NCBI RefSeq assembly: GCF_006065315.1
Contig: NZ_CP040749.1
Coordinates: forward strand, 248,001 to 312,000
Reading direction: 5' to 3'
Source: Aureibaculum algae
GTDB lineage: Bacteria > Bacteroidota > Bacteroidia > Flavobacteriales > Flavobacteriaceae
Length of the DNA: 64,000 bases
The notes beneath the pieces were generated by a model, which worked only from the letters and a program-made list of their open reading frames with translations, was not told the origin of the DNA and searched no databases. Shown one piece after another: positions 27,625 to 35,294 of the stretch (within the stretch, counting starts at the first letter, position 1; every line of letters starts with the position of its first letter). A program made the translations under genes and the position numbers.

Positions 27625-28377
27625 ATGAAAAGAATTATTTTATTCATATTGTTATTATCATCAATTGGAGTCTTTGCGACCCAAGCAGATAGCCTTTTCG
27701 TAAAAGCAAATAAATTGTATCAAAGTGAAAAATACAATGAGGCTTTAGAGGTGTATAAGCAGATAGAAAAACATAATATAAATTCTGATGATTTATTATA
27801 TAATATGGCGAATACCTATTATAAAATGAATAAAATTGCTCCTGCTATTTATTATTATGAAAAAGTGTTGCAACAGAGTCCAAATTATACAGATGCTGCT
27901 TTTAATTTATCTTTTGCTAAACGCATGGCTATAGATAATATAGAGCCTTTACCAAAGACTTTATTGCAAAAGTTAAATCAATCGGTTGTTATGAGATTTA
28001 CTTATAACACATGGGCTTGGTTAGCCATCGGCTTATCGTTTCTATTTGCCCTGTTATTTCTATTGTATCATTTTTCATATAGTACAGGTAGTAAACGATT
28101 GTACTTTATAACAAGCTTTGCAAGTGCATTTTTAGCCTTGTTAATGATTGCCTTTGCTTTCCAAAATTACAAGCATGCAAAAGCCAACACGGAAGCTATA
28201 GTTTTTGCTCAACAAACAGAAGTCAAAACTGCACCCACAGCATCTAGTGAAGTTAGTTTTGAACTACACGAAGGTACTAAAGTAAAGGTGTTGGAAAGTT
28301 TAGATAACTGGAAAAAAATTAAAATTGCTGACGGTAAAATTGGCTGGATCTTATCAGATGATATTAAGGAATTGTAA
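27625..28377 (+). CDS. batE: BatE, TPR and SH3 membrane protein
   Basis: The protein has 250 residues with a signal peptide (about 1-19), TPR repeats (about 22-105), two membrane segments (about 130-148 and 155-175) and a C-terminal SH3-like domain (about 190-250, VKVLESLDNWKKIKIADGKI). It is the last gene of the Bat operon and starts immediately after the batD stop. It converges with the methyltransferase gene 18 bases away; no strong terminator is visible. Confidence 0.9.
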   Translation: MKRIILFILLLSSIGVFATQADSLFVKANKLYQSEKYNEALEVYKQIEKHNINSDDLLYNMANTYYKMNKIAPAIYYYEKVLQQSPNYTDAAFNLSFAKRMAIDNIEPLPKTLLQKLNQSVVMRFTYNTWAWLAIGLSFLFALLFLLYHFSYSTGSKRLYFITSFASAFLALLMIAFAFQNYKHAKANTEAIVFAQQTEVKTAPTASSEVSFELHEGTKVKVLESLDNWKKIKIADGKIGWILSDDIKEL

Positions 28378-28395
28378 AAGTCTAATATTTAATAT

Positions 28396-29172
28396 CTATT
28401 TAGTGCAAACGGGTAAAATTTCACCTTTCATCAATCTGTATTTATCCATTTCAGCTTCAGATAATTTTTGCGAATAATTAACTTCGTTAACCTTAAAACC
28501 AACAGCTCTTAAACGATCAAAATAATCACTTCCATAAACACGCACATGATCATATTGTCCAAAATGTTTGGCACGTTCTTCGGGTGAAGTTATGGTAAAA
28601 TCTTCATAAGTTGTTGCTCTTGAATAATCTTGTGGAATTTGAAAGATTCCCATGCCTCCCGGTTTTAAAACTCTGTAAAGTTCTTGCATCGCCTTTTTAT
28701 CGTCTATAATATGTTCTAAGACGTGGTTACAGAAAATCATGTCAAAACTATTATCTTCAAAGGGAAGGTCGCAAATATCAGCTTTAACGTCTACTATTGG
28801 CGAATAGAGGTCAGCCGTAATGAGTTCAATATGTTTTAATTTTCTAAATCTTTTTAAAAAGCACTGTTCTGGTGCCATATGTAAAACTTTTTTAGGTTTT
28901 GAATCCTCAAAAAAGTTCGTCTCATTTTGTAAGTATAACCATAGTAATCTGTGACGTTCTAAAGACAATGTGCTTGGTGATAATACATTTGGACGTTGTG
29001 TACCATAACCATAAGGTAGAAATTTTCTAAAACGCTTACCGTCAATAGGGTCCGTGTATTTTGATCCTTTTAAGTACAGGGCAAAGACGGGACTAACCCA
29101 ATAACTTGCTTTTATTAAAAAAGGACGAGGAATGGTATTTAATATGTATTTAAAAAAAGACACGAATTTCAC
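28396..29172 (-). CDS. Class I SAM-dependent methyltransferase
   Basis: These roughly 258 residues carry a Methyltransf_11-type core (about 95-210): VLHMAPEQC, the acidic motif LITADLYSP, ADICDLPFEDNSFDMIFCNH and RVLKPGGMGIFQIPQ. The substrate is unknown. The N-terminus (NTIPRPFLIKASYW) is conserved-looking, but the only nearby starts are GTG codons at 29172 and 29163. Both lie inside the 19-bp inverted repeat at 29159-29177, so the original start may have been replaced by that repeat. The C-terminal part contains the HVRVYGSDYFDRLRAVGF stretch typical of small-molecule methyltransferases in this phylum. Confidence 0.85.
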   Translation of the reverse strand: MKFVSFFKYILNTIPRPFLIKASYWVSPVFALYLKGSKYTDPIDGKRFRKFLPYGYGTQRPNVLSPSTLSLERHRLLWLYLQNETNFFEDSKPKKVLHMAPEQCFLKRFRKLKHIELITADLYSPIVDVKADICDLPFEDNSFDMIFCNHVLEHIIDDKKAMQELYRVLKPGGMGIFQIPQDYSRATTYEDFTITSPEERAKHFGQYDHVRVYGSDYFDRLRAVGFKVNEVNYSQKLSEAEMDKYRLMKGEILPVCTK

Positions 29173-29653
29173 TAATTTTCACTAATTAAATATTAAAGTA
29201 TAACTCTTTTATAGTTTAAACTATCTTCTCCAAAATTAACTAATAATCCAAGATTAATTTTTGTAGCTGCTAAATAGTTCAATGTTTGTTTTAGATGACT
29301 ACCTGTTAAACTTTCAATTGCTTTTATTTCAACAATAATCTTATCATCAATTATAAAATCAGCAATGTAGTAATGAGGTAATGTGACACCTTTATAAACA
29401 ATTTTAAATCTTTTTTCTCTAGAATAGTTAATGTTATTTTTCTTGAATTCAATTTCCAACGAATCACCATAAATAATTTCACTAAACCCTTTACCTAACT
29501 CCTTATGAACTTCCATACATAGACCTATTATTTTATAAGATTCTTCTTTAAATAATAGTTTGGTCATAATTTTGTTTGGAAACTAGTTTACTAAATTTTG
29601 TGAAAATGATTTCAAATTTTTGTTTTTTCGAGATAATTAGTGGAATTCGTGTC
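29159..29653. mobile_element. Inverted-repeat unit carrying a GxxExxY gene
   Basis: The minus strand at 29159-29177 reads AATTAGTGAAATTCGTGTC. The plus strand at 29635-29653 reads AATTAGTGGAATTCGTGTC. The 19-base arms match at 18 positions and point outwards, enclosing a single 124-residue gene. The right arm provides the last codons and stop of map; the left arm provides the start region of the methyltransferase gene. A further TTCACTAATT copy lies just inside the left arm (29178-29187). No transposase is present, so it would be a passively moved cassette or a repeat-associated gene. Confidence 0.5.
29193..29567 (-). CDS. GxxExxY protein
   Basis: This 124-residue protein has the signature GKGFSEIIY (G-F-S-E-I-I-Y) near residue 26. 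A PD-(D/E)XK-like core follows: YIADFIIDDKIIVEIKA (about 68-84) and HLKQTLNYLAATKINLGLLVNFG. The family is widespread in Bacteroidota and Planctomycetes. A nuclease fold is proposed for it, but no biological role is established. It is enclosed by 19-bp inverted repeats and interrupts what otherwise looks like a map-methyltransferase neighbourhood. Confidence 0.88.
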   Translation of the reverse strand: MTKLLFKEESYKIIGLCMEVHKELGKGFSEIIYGDSLEIEFKKNNINYSREKRFKIVYKGVTLPHYYIADFIIDDKIIVEIKAIESLTGSHLKQTLNYLAATKINLGLLVNFGEDSLNYKRVIL

Positions 29654-30449
29654 TAAATTCATCCTCTTCATTACTTTTAATTCCTAAAGCCTCGTAAACA
29701 TATTTAAAAGTAGAAAGAAGCTCAGGTTTGCCATCAACGATAGCAACATCATGCTCAAAATGAGCTGAAGGTTGACCATCTTGTGTTAGAATTGTCCAAC
29801 CATCTTTTAGCTGTTTAATTTTATGTGTACCCATATTGACCATTGGTTCAATGGCAACGGTCATACCTTCTTTAAATTTCTTTCCTCTACCACGTTTACC
29901 ATAGTTTGGCATTTCAGGGCCTTCATGCATTTTTTTACCAAGTCCATGACCAACGAGTTCACGTACAATACCGTAGCCGTGGTTTTCACAATATTCTTGT
30001 ATGGCAAAACCAACATCGCCAACACGATTACCCGCTTTAAATTCACGAATACCGATGTATAAACTTTCTTTTGTAACCTTTAAGAGTTTTTTGGTAGCCT
30101 CATCAACTTCACCAACTTCAAAAGTATAGGCATGGTCACCATAAAATTCATTTTTTAAGGCACCGCAATCTATAGAGATAATATCACCTTCTTTCAAAGG
30201 TTCTTTTGTTGGAAATCCATGAACAACCTGTGCGTTAGGACTCATACATAACGTGTTTGGAAAATCATATAGGCCTAAAAACCCGGGTATAGCACCATGG
30301 TCTCTAATAAATTCTTCAGCTAGTTTATCTAATTGTAATGTTGAAACACCTGGCTTAACTTCTTTGGCTAACATGCCTAGTGTTTTAGAAACGATTAATG
30401 CACTTTCTCGCATCAATTCAATTTCTTCTCTAGTTTTTATTTTAATCAT
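29637..30449 (-). CDS. map: Methionine aminopeptidase, type I
   Basis: This 270-residue cytoplasmic enzyme removes the N-terminal Met from nascent proteins. Metal ligands are seen in ISIDCGALKNEFYGDHAYTF (the two Asp), the His in VGHGLGKKMHE, the Glu in VAIEPMVNMG, and the final Glu in SAHFEHDVAI. The last residues (RHEFH) and stop TAA come from the inverted repeat at 29635-29653, so the natural C-terminus may have been altered. Downstream of the conserved core this should not affect catalysis. The promoter box is at 30467-30474. Confidence 0.95.
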   Translation of the reverse strand: MIKIKTREEIELMRESALIVSKTLGMLAKEVKPGVSTLQLDKLAEEFIRDHGAIPGFLGLYDFPNTLCMSPNAQVVHGFPTKEPLKEGDIISIDCGALKNEFYGDHAYTFEVGEVDEATKKLLKVTKESLYIGIREFKAGNRVGDVGFAIQEYCENHGYGIVRELVGHGLGKKMHEGPEMPNYGKRGRGKKFKEGMTVAIEPMVNMGTHKIKQLKDGWTILTQDGQPSAHFEHDVAIVDGKPELLSTFKYVYEALGIKSNEEDEFRHEFH

Positions 30450-30466
30450 TATATACGTGTAAAGTG

Positions 30467-30474
30467 CAAAGGTA
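30467..30474 (-). promoter_or_regulatory. -7 box of map
   Basis: The minus strand reads TACCTTTG, matching TAnnTTTG, 17 bases upstream of the map ATG. The rest of the gap up to 30635 shows no supported gene. Confidence 0.45.
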
Positions 30475-30635
30475 AATTAAATATTAGAATGAAAAAAAAT
30501 CGAACGTACTCGTTTTTTTTAAAAGCGTTAGTTGCGTTCAAAAACAAGGAATATTCTAAGTTATATTTACGAAAAATTGCGTTTTATGGTGTTTTAATGG
30601 GTAGACACCTAAACTTTAAAATCAAGAACGCATAT

Positions 30636-31040
30636 TTAAAATTTCCAAAAACTCTTTTTCTTCTTTTTTGGTACTTCCGCGTTAGGATTGTTTTTTATGA
30701 TCTTGTAGATTTCACCCCAGCCAAGCATACCACCAATATTTCTATCGTCAATAAATAAATCAGCATTGATTTTTCTACTTACTTTTCCTTGAAATTTTTC
30801 TTCGGGGTAGTTTTTATTTACAGAATAAAAATGGATACCATTTTCTTCACAAAAATCAACGGCTTCTTGCAAACGTTCCCCATGTCTGTAGGTCCATAGT
30901 ATTAATCTATGTCCATCTTTTTGTAATTCTTTTAAAGTTTCAAAGGCAAATATTTTAGGTGAGCCAACTTTAGGATACGCGTCTTCTACTATGGTACCAT
31001 CAAAATCAATAGCAATTATTAAAGGGTCCTTTGGAATCAT
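30636..31040 (-). CDS. HAD-superfamily phosphatase, BT0820 type
   Basis: This 134-residue protein of the HAD fold has motif I IAIDFDGTIVED, a motif II region LILWTYRHGE and motif III/IV in ADLFIDDRNIGG. This is the small BT0820-like family in Bacteroidota, with no cap domain. The substrate is unknown. The C-terminus is Lys-rich (PKKKKKSFWKF). The promoter box is at 31062-31069. Confidence 0.87.
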   Translation of the reverse strand: MIPKDPLIIAIDFDGTIVEDAYPKVGSPKIFAFETLKELQKDGHRLILWTYRHGERLQEAVDFCEENGIHFYSVNKNYPEEKFQGKVSRKINADLFIDDRNIGGMLGWGEIYKIIKNNPNAEVPKKKKKSFWKF

Positions 31041-31061
31041 TTAGAGTTATTAAAGTTTTTG

Positions 31062-31069
31062 CAAATTTA
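31062..31069 (-). promoter_or_regulatory. -7 box of the HAD phosphatase gene
   Basis: The minus strand reads TAAATTTG, matching TAnnTTTG, 21 bases upstream of the ATG at 31040. Confidence 0.45.
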
Positions 31070-31135
31070 AGCCAATATTCTGTTTTACAAAATACTAAAC
31101 TGATAACAATTACTTTTAGTATCTAAAATTACAAA

Positions 31136-31663
31136 TTAACTTCTGTCATATGCATGCTTATACGGCTCTTCTTTAAGGATTTTTAATATATCTTTTTCTA
31201 AAATTTCTTTAGGATATTCTACAAATCTGCCAATTTCTTTACCCTTTTTATAAAAAATAAAAGTAGGCACTCTAATTATATTTAAGCCTTCTTGTAAGTT
31301 ATCAGCCGTTTTTTTTCCTCTGTTTACAGCAATCATTTCTAGATCGCTTTCATCGAAACCTATTTCTTCTAATAATTTATAAAAATGAGGAACCTCACGT
31401 CTACTATCACCACACCAAGTACCCATAAAAGCTTTTATCGTAATACCTTTAATATGTTTTTTAACTTCTTTTACAGTAGCTTCATCAAGTTTGTAATTAT
31501 CATAATTACGATTGAACCATGAGGCATAAGGAGCTTCTTTAAATGCATTTTGTGAGGTAATACCCTCTAAATAGTTTGGCTTATTAATGGTCGTTTTTTG
31601 TTGTGCAACAGTGTATCCATTAATAAAAAACATACAGGTAATCACAAAAATTATTTTCTTCAT
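31136..31663 (-). CDS. Exported thioredoxin-fold protein with a WCGDS active site
   Basis: These 175 residues have a signal peptide (about 1-20, ending YTVAQ) and a thioredoxin-like domain (about 70-165). The active site reads WCGDS rather than WCxxC, so only the nucleophilic Cys remains. The cis-Pro is present in RVPTFIFYKKGKEIGRF. With one Cys it cannot carry out normal dithiol exchange; a monothiol or glutaredoxin-like reaction, or a binding role, is possible. It lies downstream of gpmI on the same strand (27 bases) and may be co-transcribed. Confidence 0.83.
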   Translation of the reverse strand: MKKIIFVITCMFFINGYTVAQQKTTINKPNYLEGITSQNAFKEAPYASWFNRNYDNYKLDEATVKEVKKHIKGITIKAFMGTWCGDSRREVPHFYKLLEEIGFDESDLEMIAVNRGKKTADNLQEGLNIIRVPTFIFYKKGKEIGRFVEYPKEILEKDILKILKEEPYKHAYDRS

Positions 31664-31690
31664 ATTTTTATTTTGGGCTCTATTTTGTGT

Positions 31691-33205
31691 TTAAATTAAT
31701 GATTCTCTATCCATTACCTCAGGTTTATCAACACCTATTAATTTTAAAACAGTTGGGGCAATGTCTGCTAAAATACCACTCTTAACTGATTTGATTTCTT
31801 TATCAACAATAATGATTGGAACCGGGTTGGTAGTGTGTGCTGTATTTGGAGAACCGTCTTCGTTAATCATAGTTTCACTATTACCATGATCTGCAATTAT
31901 AATAGCAGTATAGTCGTTTTTTAATACACTTTCAATAATTTCTTCAGTGCATTTGTCAACTGTTTCAGCAGCTTTTATAGCAGCAGATAAAACACCAGTA
32001 TGACCAACCATATCTGTATTGGCAAAGTTTAAACAGATAAAATCAGCCTCTTTCTTATCTAATTCAGGAATAATAGCGGCAGTGATATCTTTTGCACTCA
32101 TTTCTGGTTGTAAATCGTACGTAGCCACTTTTGGAGATGGACACATTAATCTTTTTTCACCAACAAACTCATCTTCTCTACCACCTGAAAAGAAAAATGT
32201 TACATGAGGATATTTTTCTGTCTCTGCTATTCTAATTTGCTTTTTATTGTTTTTTTCTAATACCTCTCCTAAGGTATTGATTAAATTGTCTTTGTTATAA
32301 ATGACATGAACATTTTTGAACTTTTCATCATAATTAGTCATGGTAACATAATACAGATTAAGTTTCTTCATGTCATATTCCGGAAAATCTTTTTGAGATA
32401 AAGCTTCCGTAATTTGTCTACCTCTGTCTGTTCTAAAATTAAAAAAGATAACAACATCATCATCTTTAATAGTAGATATTGGCTGATCTTTATCATTAAC
32501 CATAACTATCGGTTTGATAAATTCATCAGTTACACCATTGTCATAGTTTTCTTGAATAGATTCAATAGCATTGTGTGATTTTGTACCAATGCCCTTAACC
32601 ATGGCATCATAAGTTAATTTAACACGCTCCCAACGTTTATCTCTATCCATTGCATAATATCTACCAATAACTGAAGCCAGTTGACCATTGTTTTGTGCTA
32701 GATGATTATTTAATTCGGCAATAAATTCTTTACCAGAATGTGGATCAACATCTCTACCATCTGTAAATGCATGAACATATGAACGTAAACCAAAATTATT
32801 GGCTCCAGTTACTAATCCTTTTACATGATTGATATGTGAGTGTACGCCACCATCAGAAACTAAACCTACAAAATGGACATTTTTATTTTTTTCTTTTGCA
32901 TATGAAAACGCTTTTTGAAGTTCTGCTTGCTGGGCAATACTTCCATCTTCTACCGCTTTGTTTATTTTTACTAAATCTTGATAAACAATGCGTCCGGCAC
33001 CTAAATTCATATGACCGACTTCACTGTTTCCCATTTGACCTTCTGGCAAGCCGACATGCAGCCCATCAGTTCTTAAACTGGCATTAGGATATTTCTTAAA
33101 TAGAGAATCTATAAAAGGAGTTTTAGCTTGTGCAATTGCTGATACTTTTGGGTTTTGTGTAATACCCCATCCATCTAGGATTATTAAAATAACTTTCTTA
33201 TTCAT
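31691..33205 (-). CDS. gpmI: 2,3-bisphosphoglycerate-independent phosphoglycerate mutase
   Basis: This 504-residue, Mn-dependent glycolytic enzyme interconverts 3- and 2-phosphoglycerate. It belongs to the alkaline phosphatase superfamily: ILDGWG at the start, the catalytic Ser in GNSEVGHMNLGAGR, HAFTDGRDVDP, NFRTDRGRQ, LNFANTDMVGHTG and IIADHGNSE. The length is normal. The -7 box at 33225-33232 lies 19 bases upstream. Confidence 0.96.
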   Translation of the reverse strand: MNKKVILIILDGWGITQNPKVSAIAQAKTPFIDSLFKKYPNASLRTDGLHVGLPEGQMGNSEVGHMNLGAGRIVYQDLVKINKAVEDGSIAQQAELQKAFSYAKEKNKNVHFVGLVSDGGVHSHINHVKGLVTGANNFGLRSYVHAFTDGRDVDPHSGKEFIAELNNHLAQNNGQLASVIGRYYAMDRDKRWERVKLTYDAMVKGIGTKSHNAIESIQENYDNGVTDEFIKPIVMVNDKDQPISTIKDDDVVIFFNFRTDRGRQITEALSQKDFPEYDMKKLNLYYVTMTNYDEKFKNVHVIYNKDNLINTLGEVLEKNNKKQIRIAETEKYPHVTFFFSGGREDEFVGEKRLMCPSPKVATYDLQPEMSAKDITAAIIPELDKKEADFICLNFANTDMVGHTGVLSAAIKAAETVDKCTEEIIESVLKNDYTAIIIADHGNSETMINEDGSPNTAHTTNPVPIIIVDKEIKSVKSGILADIAPTVLKLIGVDKPEVMDRESLI

Positions 33206-33224
33206 AATGATTAACTTGAATCAC

Positions 33225-33232
33225 AAATTTAA
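33225..33232 (-). promoter_or_regulatory. -7 box of gpmI
   Basis: The minus strand reads TAAATTTG, matching TAnnTTTG. The remaining gap to the ankyrin gene (33233-33560) holds only a possible 24-codon frame and no clear RNA or promoter. Confidence 0.45.
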
Positions 33233-33421
33233 GAAATTTAAAAGGGAAATCAGTAATAGAAAACGATTAATAACAATAACGTTATAGTTGGTTTTAACAA
33301 TTGTTTTATTGCAATAACATTTTTTTAAGATACGGTTAAACTTAGGTTAATTGTGAAGGGAACGAGTAACGAAATACACAATGCCCTCGTCTTTATATTG
33401 TAACTCAAAACTAAATATATT

Positions 33422-33496
33422 ATGAAACGAGCATTAAGAAATTATAAAAAAAACTTCACGAAAAGTGATGTTAAAATTTTTAATGTCAGAGCGTAA
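33422..33496 (+). CDS. Possible 24-residue basic small ORF
   Basis: ATG at 33422 opens a frame of 24 codons with many Lys and Arg residues (start MKRALRNYKKNFTKS). It is 64 bases upstream of the ankyrin gene and on the same strand. Nothing but its position and composition supports it; it could be a leader peptide or chance. Confidence 0.15.
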   Translation: MKRALRNYKKNFTKSDVKIFNVRA

Positions 33497-33560
33497 CAGT
33501 TACATACGATCTTAATTTTATAATTATTTTATTATCTAACAATTACTAAAATTTAAACTT

Positions 33561-34013
33561 ATGAAAAATTTAATTTTATTATCAGCACTCGTTTTCGGAT
33601 TAGCAGTTCATGCAAACCCAGTAAATGACACCATTAAAAATGTTAAAATGGATAATAACATTTCTAATATGGAAAGAAGTAGTATGAATCTCAATATCGT
33701 GTATAGCACCAATGTCAATGCTTTTTGTAAATTAATAACTACAGGAAACTATGATGCTGTTAAAAGTATGATTGTTGCAGGTGTAGATATTAATAAAAAA
33801 TCAGTTGGAATGACACCCTTAATGTACGCGGCTAGATATAATAATGTGAATATTGTGAAGCTGTTAATTGCTAATGGAGCTAATTTGAAAGTAAAATCAG
33901 ACAAGGGGTATACAGCTTTAAAATATGCTAAAATATCAAAAGCACATGATACTTATAAAATTATAGAGGATGCTTTAAAAGCTAAGAAAAAAGCAAAAAG
34001 AAAAAGAAAGTAG
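33561..34013 (+). CDS. Small exported ankyrin-repeat protein
   Basis: The protein has 150 residues with a signal peptide (about 1-18, ending AVHANP) and about three ankyrin units (about 50-140, GMTPLMYAARYNNVNIVKLL). The C-terminal tail is strongly basic (KAKKKAKRKRK). It is probably periplasmic or surface exposed, binding a protein partner. It has its own terminator (34053-34080). It is the second exported ankyrin protein in the window, but shares little beyond the fold with the one at 12.7-14.1 kb. Confidence 0.8.
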   Translation: MKNLILLSALVFGLAVHANPVNDTIKNVKMDNNISNMERSSMNLNIVYSTNVNAFCKLITTGNYDAVKSMIVAGVDINKKSVGMTPLMYAARYNNVNIVKLLIANGANLKVKSDKGYTALKYAKISKAHDTYKIIEDALKAKKKAKRKRK

Positions 34014-34052
34014 TTTTTTATTTACTCCGATTGATTCACGGAAATCTCCTTT

Positions 34053-34080
34053 AAGCGAAATGGTAACATTTCGCTTTTTC
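34053..34080 (+). terminator. Rho-independent terminator of the small ankyrin gene
   Basis: A 10-bp stem AAGCGAAATG/CATTTCGCTT with loop GTAA is followed directly by TTTC. It lies 40 bases after the stop codon. Confidence 0.8.
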
Positions 34081-34088
34081 TATATTGA

Positions 34089-34108
34089 TTCCCCTCTCAA
34101 GAGGGGAA
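34089..34108. repeat. Short GC-rich hairpin
   Basis: TTCCCCTC-TCAA-GAGGGGAA, a perfect 8-bp stem between two convergent genes. It belongs to the same kind of hairpin as 23893-23909, 37879-37900 and 42982-42997. Confidence 0.5.
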
Positions 34109-34140
34109 ACTTTAATTCTTAAGAATCTTTATCAAAAATA

Positions 34141-34413
34141 TTACTGTTTAAATTTAATTATATTTAAAAGTAGGATAATTATAGCAAATGAAACAACAAA
34201 GTAAACTATAGTTATTATTCGTTTTTTTCTATTCTCTTTTTGAAGTTTTTCTCTAATTGCTTTGAGTTGTTCAGGAGTTGCTTTTTTGTCAATTTTACCT
34301 TCTCCATAATCAATATTTTTATAATCTTTTAGTTTTTCAAACGTACTGACTCTACTCCGTTTATTGTTTTTTAACGAAGTAACCATTGCCGATACAGCTC
34401 CACCAAAGCTCAT
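34141..34413 (-). CDS. Hypothetical small membrane protein
   Basis: This 90-residue protein starts MSFGGAVSAMVTSLKNNKR, has a charged, helical middle (KATPEQLKAIREKLQKEN) and one C-terminal membrane segment (about 66-85). The pattern suggests a small conserved flavobacterial membrane protein with its soluble part in the cytoplasm; no function is known to me. It follows the M48 protease gene on the same strand after 5 bases, so the two are likely co-transcribed. Confidence 0.7.
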   Translation of the reverse strand: MSFGGAVSAMVTSLKNNKRSRVSTFEKLKDYKNIDYGEGKIDKKATPEQLKAIREKLQKENRKKRIITIVYFVVSFAIIILLLNIIKFKQ

Positions 34414-34418
34414 AATTT

Positions 34419-35192
34419 CTATTTCCTATATTTTTCTATCGCCTCTTTAATTTTCTCGATTCTATTTTCTGGATCTGGGTGTGTACTTTGCATTTCAGGA
34501 GTCCTATTTGGGCCTGCTGCCGCTTTTAATATTTCCATTACTCCCATCATTTCTTCAGGTTGGTAACCGGCATCCAGCATAAATTTGACACCTAACTCAT
34601 CACTTTCTAATTCATCACCACGTCCATATTTCATATTAATAACGTTTCCAATCATTGCTGCCATTTGTCCAGTTCCATCACCACCACCCACTAAAACACC
34701 AGAAATAATTCCTTGTGTAAGGCCTTGTTTTGCAATTCGTTCCGCTGAATGCCTACCTACTACATGTCCTATTTCATGTCCTAAAACACCAGCCAATTGG
34801 TCTTCATTCTGCAATTGTGAATACAAGGCATAAGTGATAAATATTTGTCCGCCGGGCAAAGCAAAAGCATTGATTGTATTAGGGTCTCTTAATAAATGAA
34901 AATCATATTGATACGGTGTTTCTTTTGCTATACTATTGTTAACTAATGCATTGCCAACTTTATCTACAATGTTCTGATCTTTTTGACTTGGGTATAAACC
35001 ACCATGTTGTTCCGCCATTTGTGGAGCACTTTTTAAACCAATAGCAATTTCTTCTTCTGTGGTTATAGCAATACTTTGTTTTTTACCTGTATAAGGGTTT
35101 GTATCTCTATTCGAGTAATATTTAAATAATGAAAATAATATGATACCAGCACCAATTAATAATCTGATTTTGAGTCCACCTCTTCCTCTCAT
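34419..35192 (-). CDS. M48-family zinc metalloprotease
   Basis: From ATG 35190-35192 the protein has 257 residues, with an N-terminal membrane anchor (about 10-25, LLIGAGIILFSLF) and a peptidase M48 domain. The zinc site is HEIGH at about residue 136, with the third ligand Glu in GDELESDELG. The family includes BepA/LoiP-like periplasmic proteases that control outer membrane protein quality. A TTG frame extension to 35231 is not supported. The protein lacks a lipobox and is probably periplasmic and membrane-tethered. Confidence 0.88.
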   Translation of the reverse strand: MRGRGGLKIRLLIGAGIILFSLFKYYSNRDTNPYTGKKQSIAITTEEEIAIGLKSAPQMAEQHGGLYPSQKDQNIVDKVGNALVNNSIAKETPYQYDFHLLRDPNTINAFALPGGQIFITYALYSQLQNEDQLAGVLGHEIGHVVGRHSAERIAKQGLTQGIISGVLVGGGDGTGQMAAMIGNVINMKYGRGDELESDELGVKFMLDAGYQPEEMMGVMEILKAAAGPNRTPEMQSTHPDPENRIEKIKEAIEKYRK

Positions 35193-35294
35193 AATAGTTT
35201 TAATTTCGTTTTGTATGCAATAAAGATACAATTTATTTAAAAGTGCAAGTTTAATTATTATTAACTTTACAAATCAAACTCACTAATTACACTA

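Noticed and set aside
30489..30758. 89-codon plus-strand frame near the HAD phosphatase
   Set aside because: Nearly half of it is antisense to the well-supported HAD gene, its composition is K/F/Y-biased from AT-rich DNA, and no family pattern is visible.
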